A stretch of 64,000 nt of DNA from Melitaea cinxia (GCF_905220565.1 NC_059423.1:5390001-5454000); one strand, 5' to 3'. Shown: positions 48,992-61,548, numbered from the stretch's first letter. Notes: generated from the letters alone by a model not told the origin. Numbers and translations are program-made.

Positions 48992-51126
48992 ATGAGTGAC
49001 GAAGATTCAAATTATTCTAGTCCGAGTAACGAGAGTTTGAGTCACAGATCTAAAAGACCCAAAAGCAAATTTGAGGAGTTTTTCGAAATAATTCATGCAT
49101 CCCAAACTGCCTTCTGTAAATTGTGCCAACATAAAAAGATTGAAATAAAAATGAAACACAGAAGCACTTCAGGCTTAAGGAAACATCTAATATCTTTCCA
49201 CAAAAAGGAATCAGAAATATTTCTTCCTGTTAAACCAAAATTAAGTGGAGATATCACAAGCTTTTTAGTAACCGCTGGAAGAAGTGGACAGGTAAGAATA
49301 TTTTTTTAACAGTTAAAAGAATTTTAACTCTGCGTAGCTATTCATGCGATACTTTCAAAAAAACCTAGTATGTTTTAAATAATAACACAAGATTTATTGT
49401 TTTGTTTCAGTCGGAAAACAGCAGTGACAACATCACGACAGCTACAGTTGATTGGGTGGTGAAAAAATATCTTCTCTTCTCATTTTTCGATGAAGAAGCT
49501 ACACAAGTATATTTTCGATGTATTTGCCCTAATATGGTGTTTCCTAAAAGGTCTACACTTAGAAGGAAAGTCAAAGAGCGATTTGAAGAGCTCCAATTGA
49601 ATCTCAAGGAACGACTTCAACAATTATCATCTAAAATGTCTTTTACCATTGATGGGTGGACGTCAATTGCTGGTAGGAGTTACTACGGGGTTACTATTCA
49701 TTATATAGACAACGAATGGAAGTATCAATATGTAGTTCTTGATTTTATACCATCACGCGGTCGACATACTGGGGAAGATATTGCAACGATTTTCCATGAA
49801 TGTTTATTGGAATATGGCATAATTGATAAAATACAAGGTATCACGGTCGACAACGCAACTGCAAATACCAAATTTATGTATGAACTGGGCAAACAGCTGC
49901 CGCCACACTTTGATTCAGACAATCAACATTTCCGGTGCTTTGCTCACATTTTAAACCTTGGTGTACAAGATTTATTAAAGACCTTAGCATTACACTGTGA
50001 GTCTGACACTAACGCGCAAGATCAGCAGTACGAAGACTATGCAGACGAAACTGAGGATGAGGAAGATGAAGAATCTGCACCAAATATTGCTGACTCGCGT
50101 ACACCTGTAACAAAGTTACGCAGTATTTCCAGTAAAATAAAAAGAAGTGAGATAGTGAAGAAGAAGTTTCAGTCTGCTTGTGAAGCAGCTGGCGTGCCAT
50201 CAAATCTAAATGCCATTCTTGACTGTCCAACGAGATGGAATTCCACACATGATATGATTGGATTTGGTTTAAAAGTGAGAGCGGGCATTGACATATTGTG
50301 CAGTTCTGTCACTGAATTAAATGATTTTCAAATCACAGCTAATGAATGGCAGGTACTCGAAAAATTACATAAATTTCTAATAAACTTTAAACTTTTAAGT
50401 ACAAAACTTGGTGGAGACAAATATGTTACATTACCGCTAGTCATTGTATCATTCAATCTCTTGCTAGATAAAATTGAATCCATGGTAAAACAGTTAGATG
50501 AGAAACCTAATCGATCTGAAGTGGATGAAAGGCTCATTCTAGCTTTCCAAGCAGCTCGAGACACAATGCTTAAACATTACAAGAAGAGCAACTGGATTTA
50601 TTGTACTTCTTTAATTTTAGACCCAAGGCATAAGGCTCAGACTTTTGACCTGACAATGTGGGGGAAGCAACTTAAAACAGAAAGTCTGCGCAAGTTCAAT
50701 GAACTTTATGAAGAATATAAAAGTCTACACTCACTGAACAAATCTCTGGAATTACCAGAAAAAGAAAATAAAGTATGTGATGAAGATGAAGACGTAATAG
50801 ACTTTGATAAACTCTATGAATGTCCCTCGACGTCATCTGGATCTTGTCTTCAAGGCTTAGTGATAGACGAGTTGGAGGAGTACCTGAGAAAACCAAGAAC
50901 TGCCAGCTCGGAAGACATTTTAGATTGGTGGAGGACGCATGAGACAGAGTATCCGATTTTATCGAAAATGGCCCGTGATTTTCTCTCAATACCTGCAACT
51001 TCAGTACCTGCTGAGAGGTTATTTTCTAAAGCATCATTAGTAATTAGAAAACATAGAAATAGGTTAAGTGATGAGTCAGCCAGATGGTTACTTTGTATTA
51101 ATTCTTGGTCAAAAAAATTGATATAA
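48992..51126 (+). CDS. hAT transposase with BED zinc finger (two exons, 671 residues)
   Basis: Cut-and-paste transposase. Exon 1 is 48992-49291, donor GTAAGA; intron 49292-49410; acceptor TTTCAG; exon 2 is 49411-51126 (stop TAA). N-terminal BED-type finger: AFCKLCQHKK ... LRKHLISFH (about residues 30-75). Catalytic core: MSFTIDGWTSIAGRSYYGVT (first Asp), IQGITVDNATANTK (second Asp), HFRCFAHILNLGVQDLL (conserved C/H motif), an acidic insert DYADETEDEEDEE, and DCPTRWNSTHDMI. The hATC dimerisation domain is at the end: FLSIPATSVPAERLFSKASL and RNRLSDESARWLL. Resembles ZBED-like hAT proteins. No stop or frameshift seen. The start at MSDEDS is the first ATG with a plausible context; an in-frame region upstream lacks an ATG. 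Confidence 0.93.
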
Positions 51127-51849
51127 AGTATCATAACCTAATGATAAAGCTGTTGATTTGTGTTGTATTTTATTTTTTATTCAAATAAATGATAAATCGT
51201 AAAACTCTTTTATTAAATTTCTTATAAGTTGAGGGTTCAATCTCTTTCTAGACAGATAAGTATTGTTCTTTAAAATACAGTCAAGTTATTGTAATTAATT
51301 TGTTTTTTTACATGTTTTAGCAAATGTAAGCTTATAAATTATAAATGTTTATTAAGAAACAGTTACTTCCATGGAAAACGACATATAGGTCAGTTGATTT
51401 TTCGAATTTCTTATCAAATCTTCAGTTATTTATTAATCTGCTTGATCTTTACTATGGCTATGTTAATTCAAGCTCACAATGTTCCAATTCTAATACGTTT
51501 TTCTAAGATTTAAAGTAAACTTTAATAAATAGTAATAGACTAATAGGTAATTGCAAGACTTGCAAGACTCTTGCTGCAAGACCAAGACCAAGACCAAGAC
51601 TGGGAGCGCAAGACCAAGACCAAGACCAAGACCAGGTGTATTGGCGCAAGACCAAGACCAAGACTGGCTAAGTCTCGTCTTGTTCTTGCATTTGGGCAAC
51701 ACTATGTATGACCAATAAAAATCTAACCTATCTCCATTTAGGACTTTAAAACTTCGCATCGTATTCAACCTGTAACACCCTACTGCTGGGCATCCTCTTT
51801 CTCCATTTAGGAGAAGCATTGGAGCTTAATCCATCACGCTGTTCTACTA

Positions 51850-53640
51850 CGGGTTGGGTCAAAAACTTAAGTACTCTAAATTAGATTTAAAATGAATAGT
51901 TTGTCAAATTATAACAATTATTGTTGTTGGACAATGACAAGTTTGCTGTATTTTGTTAATATTCTTTTCTTTGCTATAATTAGATTGTGTTATAAGAGCG
52001 AAGTTTCCCAATATAGGGACAATGTACTTAACCTCGCGAGTGTCTAAACACCTTTTATTACGTGGGAAAAATCCATCATAGATACCACTTTGATGCGGGG
52101 GCACCGAAGAGGATGTGCCAGACTCCTACTAGTTAAAAACCAATACGTGTGAACAGACCTTGACAGACGATTGACAACGACTTGATAGACGTTGTGACAG
52201 ACCAGGCTCGTGCTAGCATTCATCACCTCGTTCCGGCGGTAGGTCCGAATGAATCATCCGGCTCCCACAAGACCACCCCTCCCGACATGTGGGGTCTCAA
52301 GCCGGCCGAAGGTCCCTCAATTACCGCCCCCCCCACATAAAGGACGCTCAACCTGAAAAAATCTTCCCATCTCCAGGAGACCAGACAAGCCCGACCTCCA
52401 TCGCTGGATCGCACCGAGCAACCGAGTAAGCTCCAGGGAACCCTTTTTTTTGTTTATGCTGAGGAAATCTTCAAGAAGATGCCCGGCTCTTGGGGTAGAA
52501 CCGGGTTATGGGATTCCTACTCACTAAAACCTCTGCGATGGCCGTCTTCGATGCGAAGCTGGAGGAGCTACGGGATCGCTTGCGCATGCGCATCCGCTGC
52601 TCCTCCCGTGTCTCGCTCCATCCAAGATTGTTAGAGCCTATCATAGAGGGCAAGCATTATTATGCTCCCACCAAACTGCTCATTTGAGCAAGCAATAGCC
52701 CGAGGCCATCCCGGCTGCCACTGGGCTGTTCAAAAACAAACGTGCGAGTCCCCTCTCGCACGGAAGATCCAGGGAGCCCAGCGCGACTCAGCCGCCACGC
52801 CCTTTCGCGCCACAGGGCGAGCGAGCGAAAACACCCGCCCTGTCCCTCCAGGGGTGTAGGATGCGACCCATTTCTCACATCACACACTCCTTCGCACCTC
52901 TCTGCCAACCTCTCATGCGCTCACGGGTCCACTCTGATAAAACCAGAGCAGTACCTGGAGCGCGCCCTCTCTGCGCCACACACCTCTCCGCAACTCCGTG
53001 CCCGCCTCAGCTCATCCCACAGATACAGGGCGGGCGAGGAATTCACCCGCCCCGTCTTTCTGCTGGTTTTGGTCCGCAGGTTACCACTCACAAGCGAGTA
53101 TCGTTCCTCTATCCACCACCACGCAAGGAACGCACCCAGGAGATCCAGCAACTCCCGTGGGAATGTCTTAACACCTAATTTAAGGTCGAAAACACTTTCG
53201 ATATTGTGGCCCAATACAGTTTGCTGTCATGAAATGACGGCCCAGTGGCCTTAAATTTTGCCTCATTGTGGCTCTAAAAACAATGTCACCTAGTCTTAAA
53301 GCTTATTCCTTTGCAGTAAAAAAAGTACGGCTGAAGCCTGCATTATTATCCTCCTAAAAGTTCATATTTTTATTAATATTCCCGTACATTTACTAAGATC
53401 CATCTCTATTACTAGTACGTAGAGGTTTACTAACGACAAAATATTCAGCGATAATAGTCAGCTGCTACCTATGAAACAAGTATTAAGTTGCTTACTATAG
53501 GAACAGACGACCGTGTACAACCACAACCACTACACAAGCTTTGAAGTTGAAATTTTTTAACGGTGGCTAGGAGTAGCCTGTGAAACTTTAACATCAGTAT
53601 TTATTCAATAGACTGTCTAATTAAAAAGTTAGTTTTGTAA
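51850..53640. other. Intergenic repeat sequence with a GC-rich block
   Basis: 52210-53170 is GC-rich (GACATGTGGGGTCTCAAGCCGG, CCAGGGAACCC, ACCCGCCCTGTCCCTCC) and has several medium open frames without a family I recognise. It looks like an old retroelement, but I cannot assign it. Confidence 0.4.
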
Positions 53641-53900
53641 CGTATATTTTTATTCCTTGTTCATTCTCTTAACAATTCGTTCGTCAAGTTGCTATTCTTC
53701 GTGCTAGGCGTTTCGCTATTAGCGTGTTTTGTTTAGGCGGCGATTGGTGGGGTTCGCAGTGTAGATTAGGCTCGGCTCTATATAAGCGCTGGCGCTGTGC
53801 AGCTCCTTCCTTTTCCTTGGTCTTCAGCCTCGGTCAGGTTCAAGGTGCGATTTTGTTGGGTGAGTTGTTGTAATATTAAACACTTTAATTTAATCATAAT
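53640..53900 (+). promoter_or_regulatory. LTR-like promoter block with a TATA box
   Basis: GGCTCTATATAAGCGCTGGC at 53774-53793 is followed about 25 bases later by GCAGCTCCTTCC. Upstream GC-rich GGCGGCGATTGGTGG includes an inverted CCAAT. Could be a solo LTR or a dead promoter; no partner repeat is seen in the window. Confidence 0.3.
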
Positions 53901-54221
53901 TACTAACTTACTTTTATTTTATTTGCGAAATGTGTGTAGATCGTGTGTGTTAGATTAATTTTAATTGCTCAAAAGTTTATTGTTTTATTAAATTAAATTA
54001 TTGTAAAATGTTAGGGTGTGCTTGTCTTTGTGGGCCATTTCCGTGTCAACCCAGTGACGTTCGGGGTTGACTACGGAAGTGCTCACTTTCTGGTGTGACC
54101 TTCCAGGGTCCTTGGCGTGAGGACACATGTGGTGCTGTTGTTGCCGGTGATACCACGTGGTCAGATTTTGTGGATTGGCTGCTAGGACCCCAACATATAT
54201 AATAAAGAACTGCCCAACATC

Positions 54222-54395
54222 TATGATAAAGAACTGCTCAAACTCTTCGGATCAGCATCGGGATTCTTCCCTCTGGCCGAGCGAAATTTCTCATCCCTGG
54301 CTGACATCGTGATGGAAATGGTGTCGTGGAGCTTGGACATATGAACTCGAGGGAGTTTCTGCGAGCCAAGTGTCACCGAGACCCGCTATGATAAG
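54222..54395 (+). pseudogene. hAT (ZBED-like) transposase C-terminal scrap
   Basis: LLKLFGSASGFFPLAERNFS then SLADIVMEMVSWSLDI-stop, resembling the end of ZBED5-like hAT transposases; the frame is broken by a stop at about 54343. No ends found. Confidence 0.45.
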
Positions 54396-54667
54396 TGACC
54401 ACTATTAACCTCCACCCATGTTTCAGAAATAATTCGAACCCTCAGTGTAGTTTAAATTAATATTAGATTAATCAAAAATGTATTTCGGTCCATAGTGTTA
54501 ATTTAAAATTATATTATATTTTTTATTAGATTAAAAAAAAATGTTGTTTGTTCATTCAAATTTGTATTAAGCTTAAAATGGTATTCCTTGTATTAAATTA
54601 CTTTCTACATTAGTCTAATTTAATGTTGTTCTCCAATCCAATCTGATCGCTAACTTTATTAAATATA

Positions 54668-54880
54668 TACTAGCTGACCCCGCAAACGTTGTTTTGCCAT
54701 ATATGTTATTAACCCGCTTAATCCCCCCCCCTTATAACTTAGGGGTATAAAAAATAGATGTTGGCCGATTCTCAGAACTACCCGATATGCCCACAAATTT
54801 TTTTTAAAATCGGTCGAGCCGTTTCGGAGGAGTTCAATGTTTAACACCATGACACGAGAATTTTATACATTAGATTTACC
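54668..54880 (+). repeat. ACTAGCTGACCC repeat, uninterrupted copy
   Basis: ACTAGCTGACCCCGCAAACGTTG, poly-C, ATAGATGTTGGCCGATTCTC, CGAGCCGTTTCGGAGGAGTTC, ACCATGACACGAGAATT. Serves as reference for the split copy at 11090. Confidence 0.75.
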
Positions 54881-55058
54881 TCTCTGTGATTTAGTTCGTC
54901 ACGTTAAGAAAGAATTTATATTCTCTTATTCTATACTTTTTAATTTAATTACATTTACATATATTTATTACTTATTTTTTTTAACGTGTGACAGTTTCAC
55001 CGCGATTATTAAGTATTTTGAAAGGTTTTATTGCATTGAAGTAATATTGTTTTTGTTT

Positions 55059-55405
55059 CATCATCATCATTATCATCATTACAGCCTATACAGTCCACTG
55101 CTGGACATAGGCCTCCACAAGTTTATGCCAAAAATAACGTGAACTCATGTGTGTTGCCCATAGTCACCACGCTGGGCAGGTGGGTTGGTGACCGCAGTAC
55201 TTGGCTTTGTCGCACCGAAGACGCTGCTGCTCGTCTTCGGTCTGTGTATTTCAAAGCCAACAGTTGGATGGTTATCCCGCCATCGGTCGGCTTTGTAAGT
55301 TCCGAGGTGGTAGTGGAACTGTGTTATATCCCTTAGTCGCCTCTTACGACACCCACGGGAAGAGAGGGGGTGGCTATATTTTTTAGTACCGTAGCCACAC
55401 AGTAC
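55059..55405 (-). mobile_element. SINE (family A), full length
   Basis: (ATC)n-TTACAGCCTATACAGTCCACTG at left, TCGCCTCTTACGACACCC ... TACCGTAGCCACACAGTAC at right; minus orientation. Confidence 0.85.
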
Positions 55406-55464
55406 ACAGTAGTATTTTTGTTTACTGAGTATCAAGTACCTACTTGTCATATTTCGAGTTTTTG

Positions 55465-55665
55465 CCGAATAACACTACTTTTGAATAGTATTGTATTCCT
55501 GTGGTGAGTAAGGTAGCCAGAGCTCGCAGGCAGGGTAAGAGGTAGGATAGGCAAGGCGCTTGCCATGCTTCTGGTGTTGCAGGTGTCTATAACGTAACGT
55601 GTCTACGGTAATCGCTTACCATCAGGTGAGCCGTACGCTCGTTTGCCGACCTAGTGACATAAAAA
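55465..55665 (-). repeat. SINE-like repeat (family B)
   Basis: TTTTGCCGAATAACACTACT ... GGCAAGGCGCTTGCCATGCTTCTGGTGTTGC ... GGTGAGCCGTACGCTCGTTTGCCGACCTAGTGAC. Confidence 0.72.
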
Positions 55666-55669
55666 AAAA

Positions 55670-56235
55670 TGCTTCTGATGTGGCTACGGGCTAACCATTC
55701 TATTAATTGTATATAAATACGAGTGTGAGATATACCGTATATATCATATACGAAACGTAACTGGTTATGAGAGAAAGAGAGAAAGAAAATGTTTGCTCAC
55801 ACCTCTCTTCTTTGCTCCGTTCGTCTCGCACGATCACACTTTTCGTAACGCTCTCGTCACGCATTCACTAGCATACTTTCCACGTGAAGCGTGCGTTTCA
55901 CTTTAAAAAAATAAAATATTGACACTGATAACTTGTATAGTGATCGGAACCGGAAAAAATAGAGGGCGCTGTACAGATACTTGTACACAGCCGCCAAAGA
56001 TGGTGCTTGCGAGGGGATTTTAATATTAAGAAGTAGCAGTGGTAAAAAATTTAAATGAGATAACTCCTCTCCTTATTGCCTTCACTGGTGACAAGAGGGC
56101 TGGTGCATTTTTTGCCCAGATAATCGGAATAGCGATTCAACGGGGAAATGCTGCCAGCATTCTTGACACAATTCCACGCGGACATGAATTGTAACAAAAC
56201 TATCTGTAAATATGTAGTTCTATGTATAATGTTTA
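55670..56235. other. Intergenic, unassigned
   Basis: GAGAGAAAGAGAGAAAG run at 55770 and CTCTCTTCTTTGCTCCG after it; no gene recognised. Confidence 0.4.
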
Positions 56236-56339
56236 ATAAAATATCATCACACCATTTCAGCCTATCGCAGTCCACTGCTGGATATAGGAAAAAATATGTA
56301 ATAAGAATCTAAATGTAGACAATAATTAAAATTCCTTCT

Positions 56340-56870
56340 CATACTTCTTCTTTTTATACCAACTCTTTTTCGGTACAAGCTGTTCGGTTGTGGAATGCTT
56401 TACCCGTAAATATAAGGCGGGCACAATCACTAGACACTTTTAAAAGTTACTTAAAGAAACACTATTTAAACTTATGAGTCACATTATAAGTTTATAAATT
56501 AATTTACTACAAATATACATTACTGACAATGACTTTAGCAGGTATTCCTCTCTTCTGTCGTATGTCGCGTATTCGTATTTTTATATTTTTTATATATTAT
56601 GTTTATATATATTTGATATATAAATATATATGTAATATGTATATGTATTTATATTTACGTATTATATGTATATATTATGTATGTACACCTCCATGCCGTC
56701 TAATTCTTTTGTCATGTCCTTTTCATGCTAGAGGTTGTCTGGAAGAGATCGCTCTTTTAACGATAAGACCGCCTTTTGTACATGTCTATATTTTCTTTTT
56801 CGGTGTAAAATTTTTCCTCTGATAGTGTACAATAAAGAGTATTTGTATTGTATTGTATTGTATTGTATAA
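56340..56870 (+). pseudogene. LINE C-terminus and 3' UTR with (TATTG)n tail
   Basis: Frame reads SVQAVRLWNALPVNIRRAQS then LDTFKSYLKKHYLNL-stop, the usual end of Jockey/CR1-like proteins. The 3' UTR GAGATCGCTCTTTTAACGAT and CAATAAAGAGTATTTG leads into TATTG repeats at 56838-56868. Confidence 0.75.
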
Positions 56871-57019
56871 TTAACAATGGATATATAGCGGTCATTAATA
56901 CTGTTATTACGGGGTCAAACTCACTAACAATGCTTAATTATTAACTTATTCGGTGTTCATGTCACCAAGCCACTACAAGACACAATATTGTAAATAATTG
57001 TGTTTGCAGGCAAATGAAG

Positions 57020-57369
57020 AAAAACCGACTTCAATTATATCGACAAGTAATACAACGTAAGTAGACGAAAAAATAGTCAGATTAATATGCATTATCAAAG
57101 ATTACTCCAATAATTGTAATCAGATCTCAATGAAATTTAAATGTAACCATATGGTAAACATCGGCTTTCGATTAAATTAAAAATCATTAAAATCGGTACA
57201 CCCAGTAAAAAGTTATGCAGGTTTACGAGAGTTTTTCTCGATTTCTCTGGGATTCCATCATAAGATTATGGTTTCCTTATCGTGGTACCAAACTAGGGAT
57301 ATCTCCTTTCCAACAAAAAAAGAATTATCAAAATCGGTTTATAAACGACGGAGTTATCCCCGAACATAC

Positions 57370-57420
<51 letters not shown>

Positions 57421-57465
57421 GATCGAATTGAGTAGCGTCCTTCTGTTTTGGAGTCGGTTAAAAAC
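57020..57465 (+). repeat. Repeat with AACCGACTTC / GAGTCGGTT ends and an internal (AT)n
   Basis: AAACCGACTTCAATTATATC at 57022 and GGAGTCGGTTAAAAAC at 57450 are inverted ends. About 52 bp of pure AT lie at 57368-57419. The text between (AATCGGTACACCCAGTAAAA) recurs near 57640 and 62820. Confidence 0.65.
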
Positions 57466-57479
57466 AGGCATCAGCTTTC

Positions 57480-59160
57480 AATTAAATTAAGATTATTCCA
57501 ATTAATTAAAAATCATTAAGATATCCAATAACAAGTTATGAGGATACAACATAAGTTGACGAATATATAGACTAGTTAATAAGCATTTTTAGATATAATT
57601 TTATAAGCGCTTGTCAGATCTCTATTATATTTCAACAGAATCACTATTTGATTAAAAAAAGAATCATCGAAATTGGAATACCCAGTCAAAAGTTTTGAGG
57701 TTACGTACATAGAAAAAAAATAACTCGAATTTAGAACTAATCCCTTTTTTGAAGTCGGTTTATATTCGGTATCAGTATTTGATACTCTTTAAATATCTTT
57801 ATCTCTATCCATATGATGTTGAAGTAAAGTCGACGGTTAGCGCTAAATATTCATACTGATAATTATACAGTTTTATATAAAAGACGGGTAAGCTTTGTGG
57901 TTATAACAACTGGCTGTGTCTACTGTTGTGTTATGTTAGGCGTAGTGTGTTCTTCCGGTTGGTACAGATCCTCTCATGGTTGCTTTGAGAAGTATCTTAG
58001 AAAAATTGCTAAAACTGATGGAAAATTAAAAAAAAATCTGTGTCCATATTTGTACTTGAACGCCACCTCCGTGTCAAGTAGACACTGTCTACGTATTGTT
58101 GTGAAAGGAGAGACGACAGCTCAAAACTACAGTGACATAATTCAAGACCTTCCATTCAGTCGCTGGCTACAGACGGTTACAGGAAGTTTGGACGGTTGTA
58201 TACTTAATACGCAGTTTTTGTAAATATTGTGTCGGTGAGTTGAGATATAATATAAAAGGGTTTTGGTTTTTTTTTGGGTGAGGTGATATCATTTTTTTTT
58301 TTGTTATTTTTTTTTATTTTTATTCGATATTTTGTGTTTGATAGAAATGTTTTTTGGATGAGGTGTAATTTTATACATCCATTCATTATCTTCTTTTTTT
58401 TTAATTTTTATTTCTTTTTTAAATTATAATTTTTATACAAGATACAAACTTTTTTGTCTGTCGGAGTAGTTAACAATATAATTTATTTATCAAACCTAAA
58501 TAAGGAAAACGAATGACATATTTAACATAATTAAATGAAAAATATAATAATATGCAAAAAAAAATGATTAGTTTTAAATATAATATTTTAGTATTGTCAA
58601 TTAACCTTATTACTAGGCACAACATTATACAAATGACTAGCTGAGCCACTGAAATTTGATAATTTTCTTTCATAGAAACTATACAACAAATTAAAAATTA
58701 AATAATTAGGTAATAATTTAATTAGGCAGGTGCGAAAGTCATGCGCGTATATACATTTCAGCAACTCGTTTTTATTAACATAGACCAACGGATTTTGATG
58801 CTGTTTAATTAAAATAGTGAATATACTGAATTTAGAAGTAACTTAACTACTATTTCTTTAGATTGAAGCTAGTTTTTCTGGTTTGGAGTGGTTCTCATTA
58901 ATTAATTAATTAATTAATTTATACACATTTTGACAAAAAAATTAAACTAAACAATTGGAGTAAAAGGCAAACTTAATGCTCAGTGTCACTCTCTCGTTAA
59001 CCTTTCAGCTTTATCTCTGGTTTCCCTTCAAAACGCATAAATCTTTTTTTTAGGCTTAGAGTAAAAAGAATAAAAAATATGTAAAATATTCTAGTGACAT
59101 TTTATTTTTAAATAAACAAACAGACAAATTTATTATATTACATTTGAATTTGGAATCTGC
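57480..59160. other. Intergenic, no gene supported
   Basis: Mostly AT-rich. A 108-codon frame at 57897-58223 (CVYCCVMLGVVCSSGWYRSS ...) matches no family I know and has no splice or start context that convinces me. Confidence 0.4.
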
Positions 59161-59167
59161 CATTCTT

Positions 59168-59621
59168 GGAACGAAGTTCCTTACGGCAGGCTTGACATTT
59201 GGCGGGGCGACCGAACTGAAAAAAATGTGATACAAAAACCTTAAGCAAAATATATAACGAAAGTGACTTAACATCAGTCACACGGCTGTATAATATGACG
59301 TTTGTAAAACTAAAATATTACTAGTAAACTTTTTTTAAGTTATTTATGTAGTTTTATACTGTCGACAAAAATGAATACACACGTGTTTTTTATTTCACTT
59401 AATAGTTTGAATTATTATTATTATTATTTTGTTTGATTTATTTTATTTTACGGTATTTGTTATTTTCTAAAATACCAAATTTCCTAAATATTTTTATGTA
59501 CTTAATTAAAAACCAATCAACAAAATTAAAAAAAAATCAAGAACTAGAAAATATATATAAAATTCAACAATTTTTTTTTCAAATTGTGTTGCTTCTATAC
59601 TATCCGAAGGAACTTCGTTCC
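59168..59621. repeat. Inverted pair around GGAACGAAGTTCC
   Basis: GGAACGAAGTTCCTTACGG at 59168-59186 and CCGAAGGAACTTCGTTCC at 59604-59621 are inverted copies with an 18-of-19 type match, 417 bp apart. Could bound a small foldback element. Confidence 0.5.
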
Positions 59622-59725
59622 TACCTGGTGTCCCATGACACCACATAATTTTTTTATATGATTGTTCATTGTTGGTTTTCTCAATTACGCGCCAATACAT
59701 TGTAAAATAAGTTTCCGATATTAAA

Positions 59726-60715
59726 ATGAAGTGCGGTGATAAAGAAAACCGAATCGAAGTGTTTGCATTACAGAAAATAGGTATGGAGCTCAATACAATT
59801 TTTAAAAATCTCCATACGCTTGGTATTAGTCAAATGTGTGTACCGAGATATTAATAGATACAATGAAACCTCCTCTGTTTGTGACAGAAATAGGTCTAGC
59901 CGTCCACGTAGTGTTCGTATGAAAAAGGTGATCAAAGCAGTAAGGGAAAGAATTCAAAGAAATCCTGTCCCAAAACAAAAGATCTCCAGAACCATGTCGA
60001 GAACCTGTTTTAAAAGATGACTGAGACTTGCAGCCTATAAAGGACACACTGGTCATTTCTTAACGGATAAATTAAAAAATAATAGGGTGGTAAAATCAAA
60101 ACAACTAGATACGTAAACGGTACGCAAAGAGAGGTTAAAGAAAAATTTAGTTTACGGTTGAGACATTTTTTACTATTGACCAATATTTTAACAAACAAAA
60201 TGACCGTATTTATTTATGCTTAAAACTCTAACGAAGCTTCCCAATTACTCACCAGAGTACAACGTGGCCCGTGGGGACTTCACTGATAGTTTAGTGGGGT
60301 GTTAGCTACGAAGGAGCGACTGAGCCACATTTTTGTGAAAAGGGTATCAAAACATCGATTCAAGTGTATCAAAATACCATTCTTGAGAAGGAGTTAAGCC
60401 CCTTAGCAACACCATGTTCAATAACCAAGAATGGTCCTTTCAGCAAGACTCGGCGCTGATATAAAGCTCCACCCAATCTTGGTTAGAAATCAACGTTCCG
60501 AACTTCATCAGAGCTGAAGAATGGCCGTCATCTAGTCCCGATCTTAATCTGTAGTAGTGTAGGTTTGTAGTCAGTTTTAGAGAGTATGACTTGCTCTAAA
60601 TGCCATGATAATTTGTAGTACCTGAAACAATCCATACAGAAAGAGTGTGTGCTTCTATTGATAACTGGCCTCAACGTTTAAAGTACTGTATTTCAGTCGA
60701 TGGAGAGCACTACAA
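59726..60715 (+). pseudogene. mariner-type transposase, decayed
   Basis: Starts ATG-AAG-TGC with a helix-turn-helix region (NRIEVFALQKIGMELNTIFK, VYRDINRYNETSSVCDRNRS, RPRSVRMKKVIKAVRERIQR). Later pieces LAAYKGH, SFQQDSA and NVPNFIRAEEWPSSSPDLN show the catalytic D and final D motif; SIDNWPQRLKYCISVDGEHY is at the end. Many stops and shifts (first after 59820, then 60020). Terminal repeats not found. Confidence 0.82.
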
Positions 60716-61420
60716 ATCATCATCATTGGCCTTAGTCCGTCTATTGCAAATGATTTAGACAGTGTCAAACAGACACTGTGTCGCCTAGGACACTCTTCAG
60801 GAAAACGCAGAGTTGCCTAAGCTCTGCGCCACCCTCTCGACCTCACTGGCAAATCGATACGTATGGAGCCAGTTCGGCTTCAAATAAGCTTTATATATTT
60901 TTAATGGATTTATATTTAAAGTATTAATCTAACACACTGTGATATGCAAAATAAAAAATGTTTGTTTTTTTGCAACAATATTCACGGCAATACTATGTAT
61001 ACGATTATGAATGTGTAATTGTAGTAACCTTTGCCCTATTAAATTTATTTTATTCAAATGACAAGTGGAAGTCGTTATTTTATGTTAACTATATGATAAA
61101 AATGTAAATTACAACAAGGAATGTATTGAATTTTTTTTTAATGACAGTGAAAACGTTTGTAAAATAAAACATATACATATTTCATAATGAAAAGAAGAGT
61201 ATTCGTAATACAGTGCTGGAATTTTTTTATGTTGTAATTTTCAGTGTCCATATCACTGTTTATTTAAAAGTGAATGACTGTAAAATTATTTACTCCGTGT
61301 TTAAATAAGAAAATCTTATATAGGTATAATAACGAATAACTTTAAGACTTTATACGAGCTTACTGGCCGCGGTTTTCCCCGCGTGGATGACACGATTTTG
61401 TCCCGCTTTCTCCCTTTAAA
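60716..61420. other. Intergenic, no gene seen
   Basis: AT-rich flank after the mariner relic; no open frame of note. Confidence 0.45.
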
Positions 61421-61424
61421 TATA

Positions 61425-61548
61425 AGGGGAGGGGGGCTAAGGTCGGAATCGCGCTTGCGAAGCTTCTGGTGTAGCAGGCGTCTATAAGCTACGGTAGCCA
61501 ATTACCGTCTGATGAGCCGTACGCTTGTTTGCCAATCTGGTGGAATAA
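61425..61548 (-). repeat. SINE-like repeat, 5' part (family B)
   Basis: GCTTCTGGTGTAGCAGGCGTCTATAAGCTACGGTAGCC then GATGAGCCGTACGCTTGTTTGCC. Confidence 0.68.

Larger units (their letters stand above)
47468..51704 (+). mobile_element. Complete-looking hAT DNA transposon
   Basis: 4237 bp. The 8-bp target TGTATGAC is duplicated at 47460-47467 and 51705-51712. Terminal inverted repeats share TAGTGTTGCCCAAAT at both ends. Subterminal arrays of CAAGACCAAGAC, in both orientations, fill 47480-47640 and 51555-51690; such arrays are usual transposase binding regions in hAT elements. Carries one spliced transposase gene on the plus strand with no visible break. It has landed in a SINE-like repeat between Snx6 and the reductase gene. 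Confidence 0.95.
47283..51850 (+). repeat. SINE-like repeat (family C) that hosts the hAT insertion
   Basis: Left part 47283-47467 (CAGCCTGTAATATCCCAGTG ... GACGGCTTAACGTGCTCTC ... CAAACATCTGTATGAC) and right part from 51713 (CAATAAAAATC). A second family C start follows at 51764 (TCAACCTGTAACACCCTACTGCTGGGC). Confidence 0.65.

Noticed and set aside
52742..53254. 170-codon plus-strand frame as a gene
   Set aside because: Composition-driven open frame in the GC-rich block; no domain, and competing frames of similar length on both strands.
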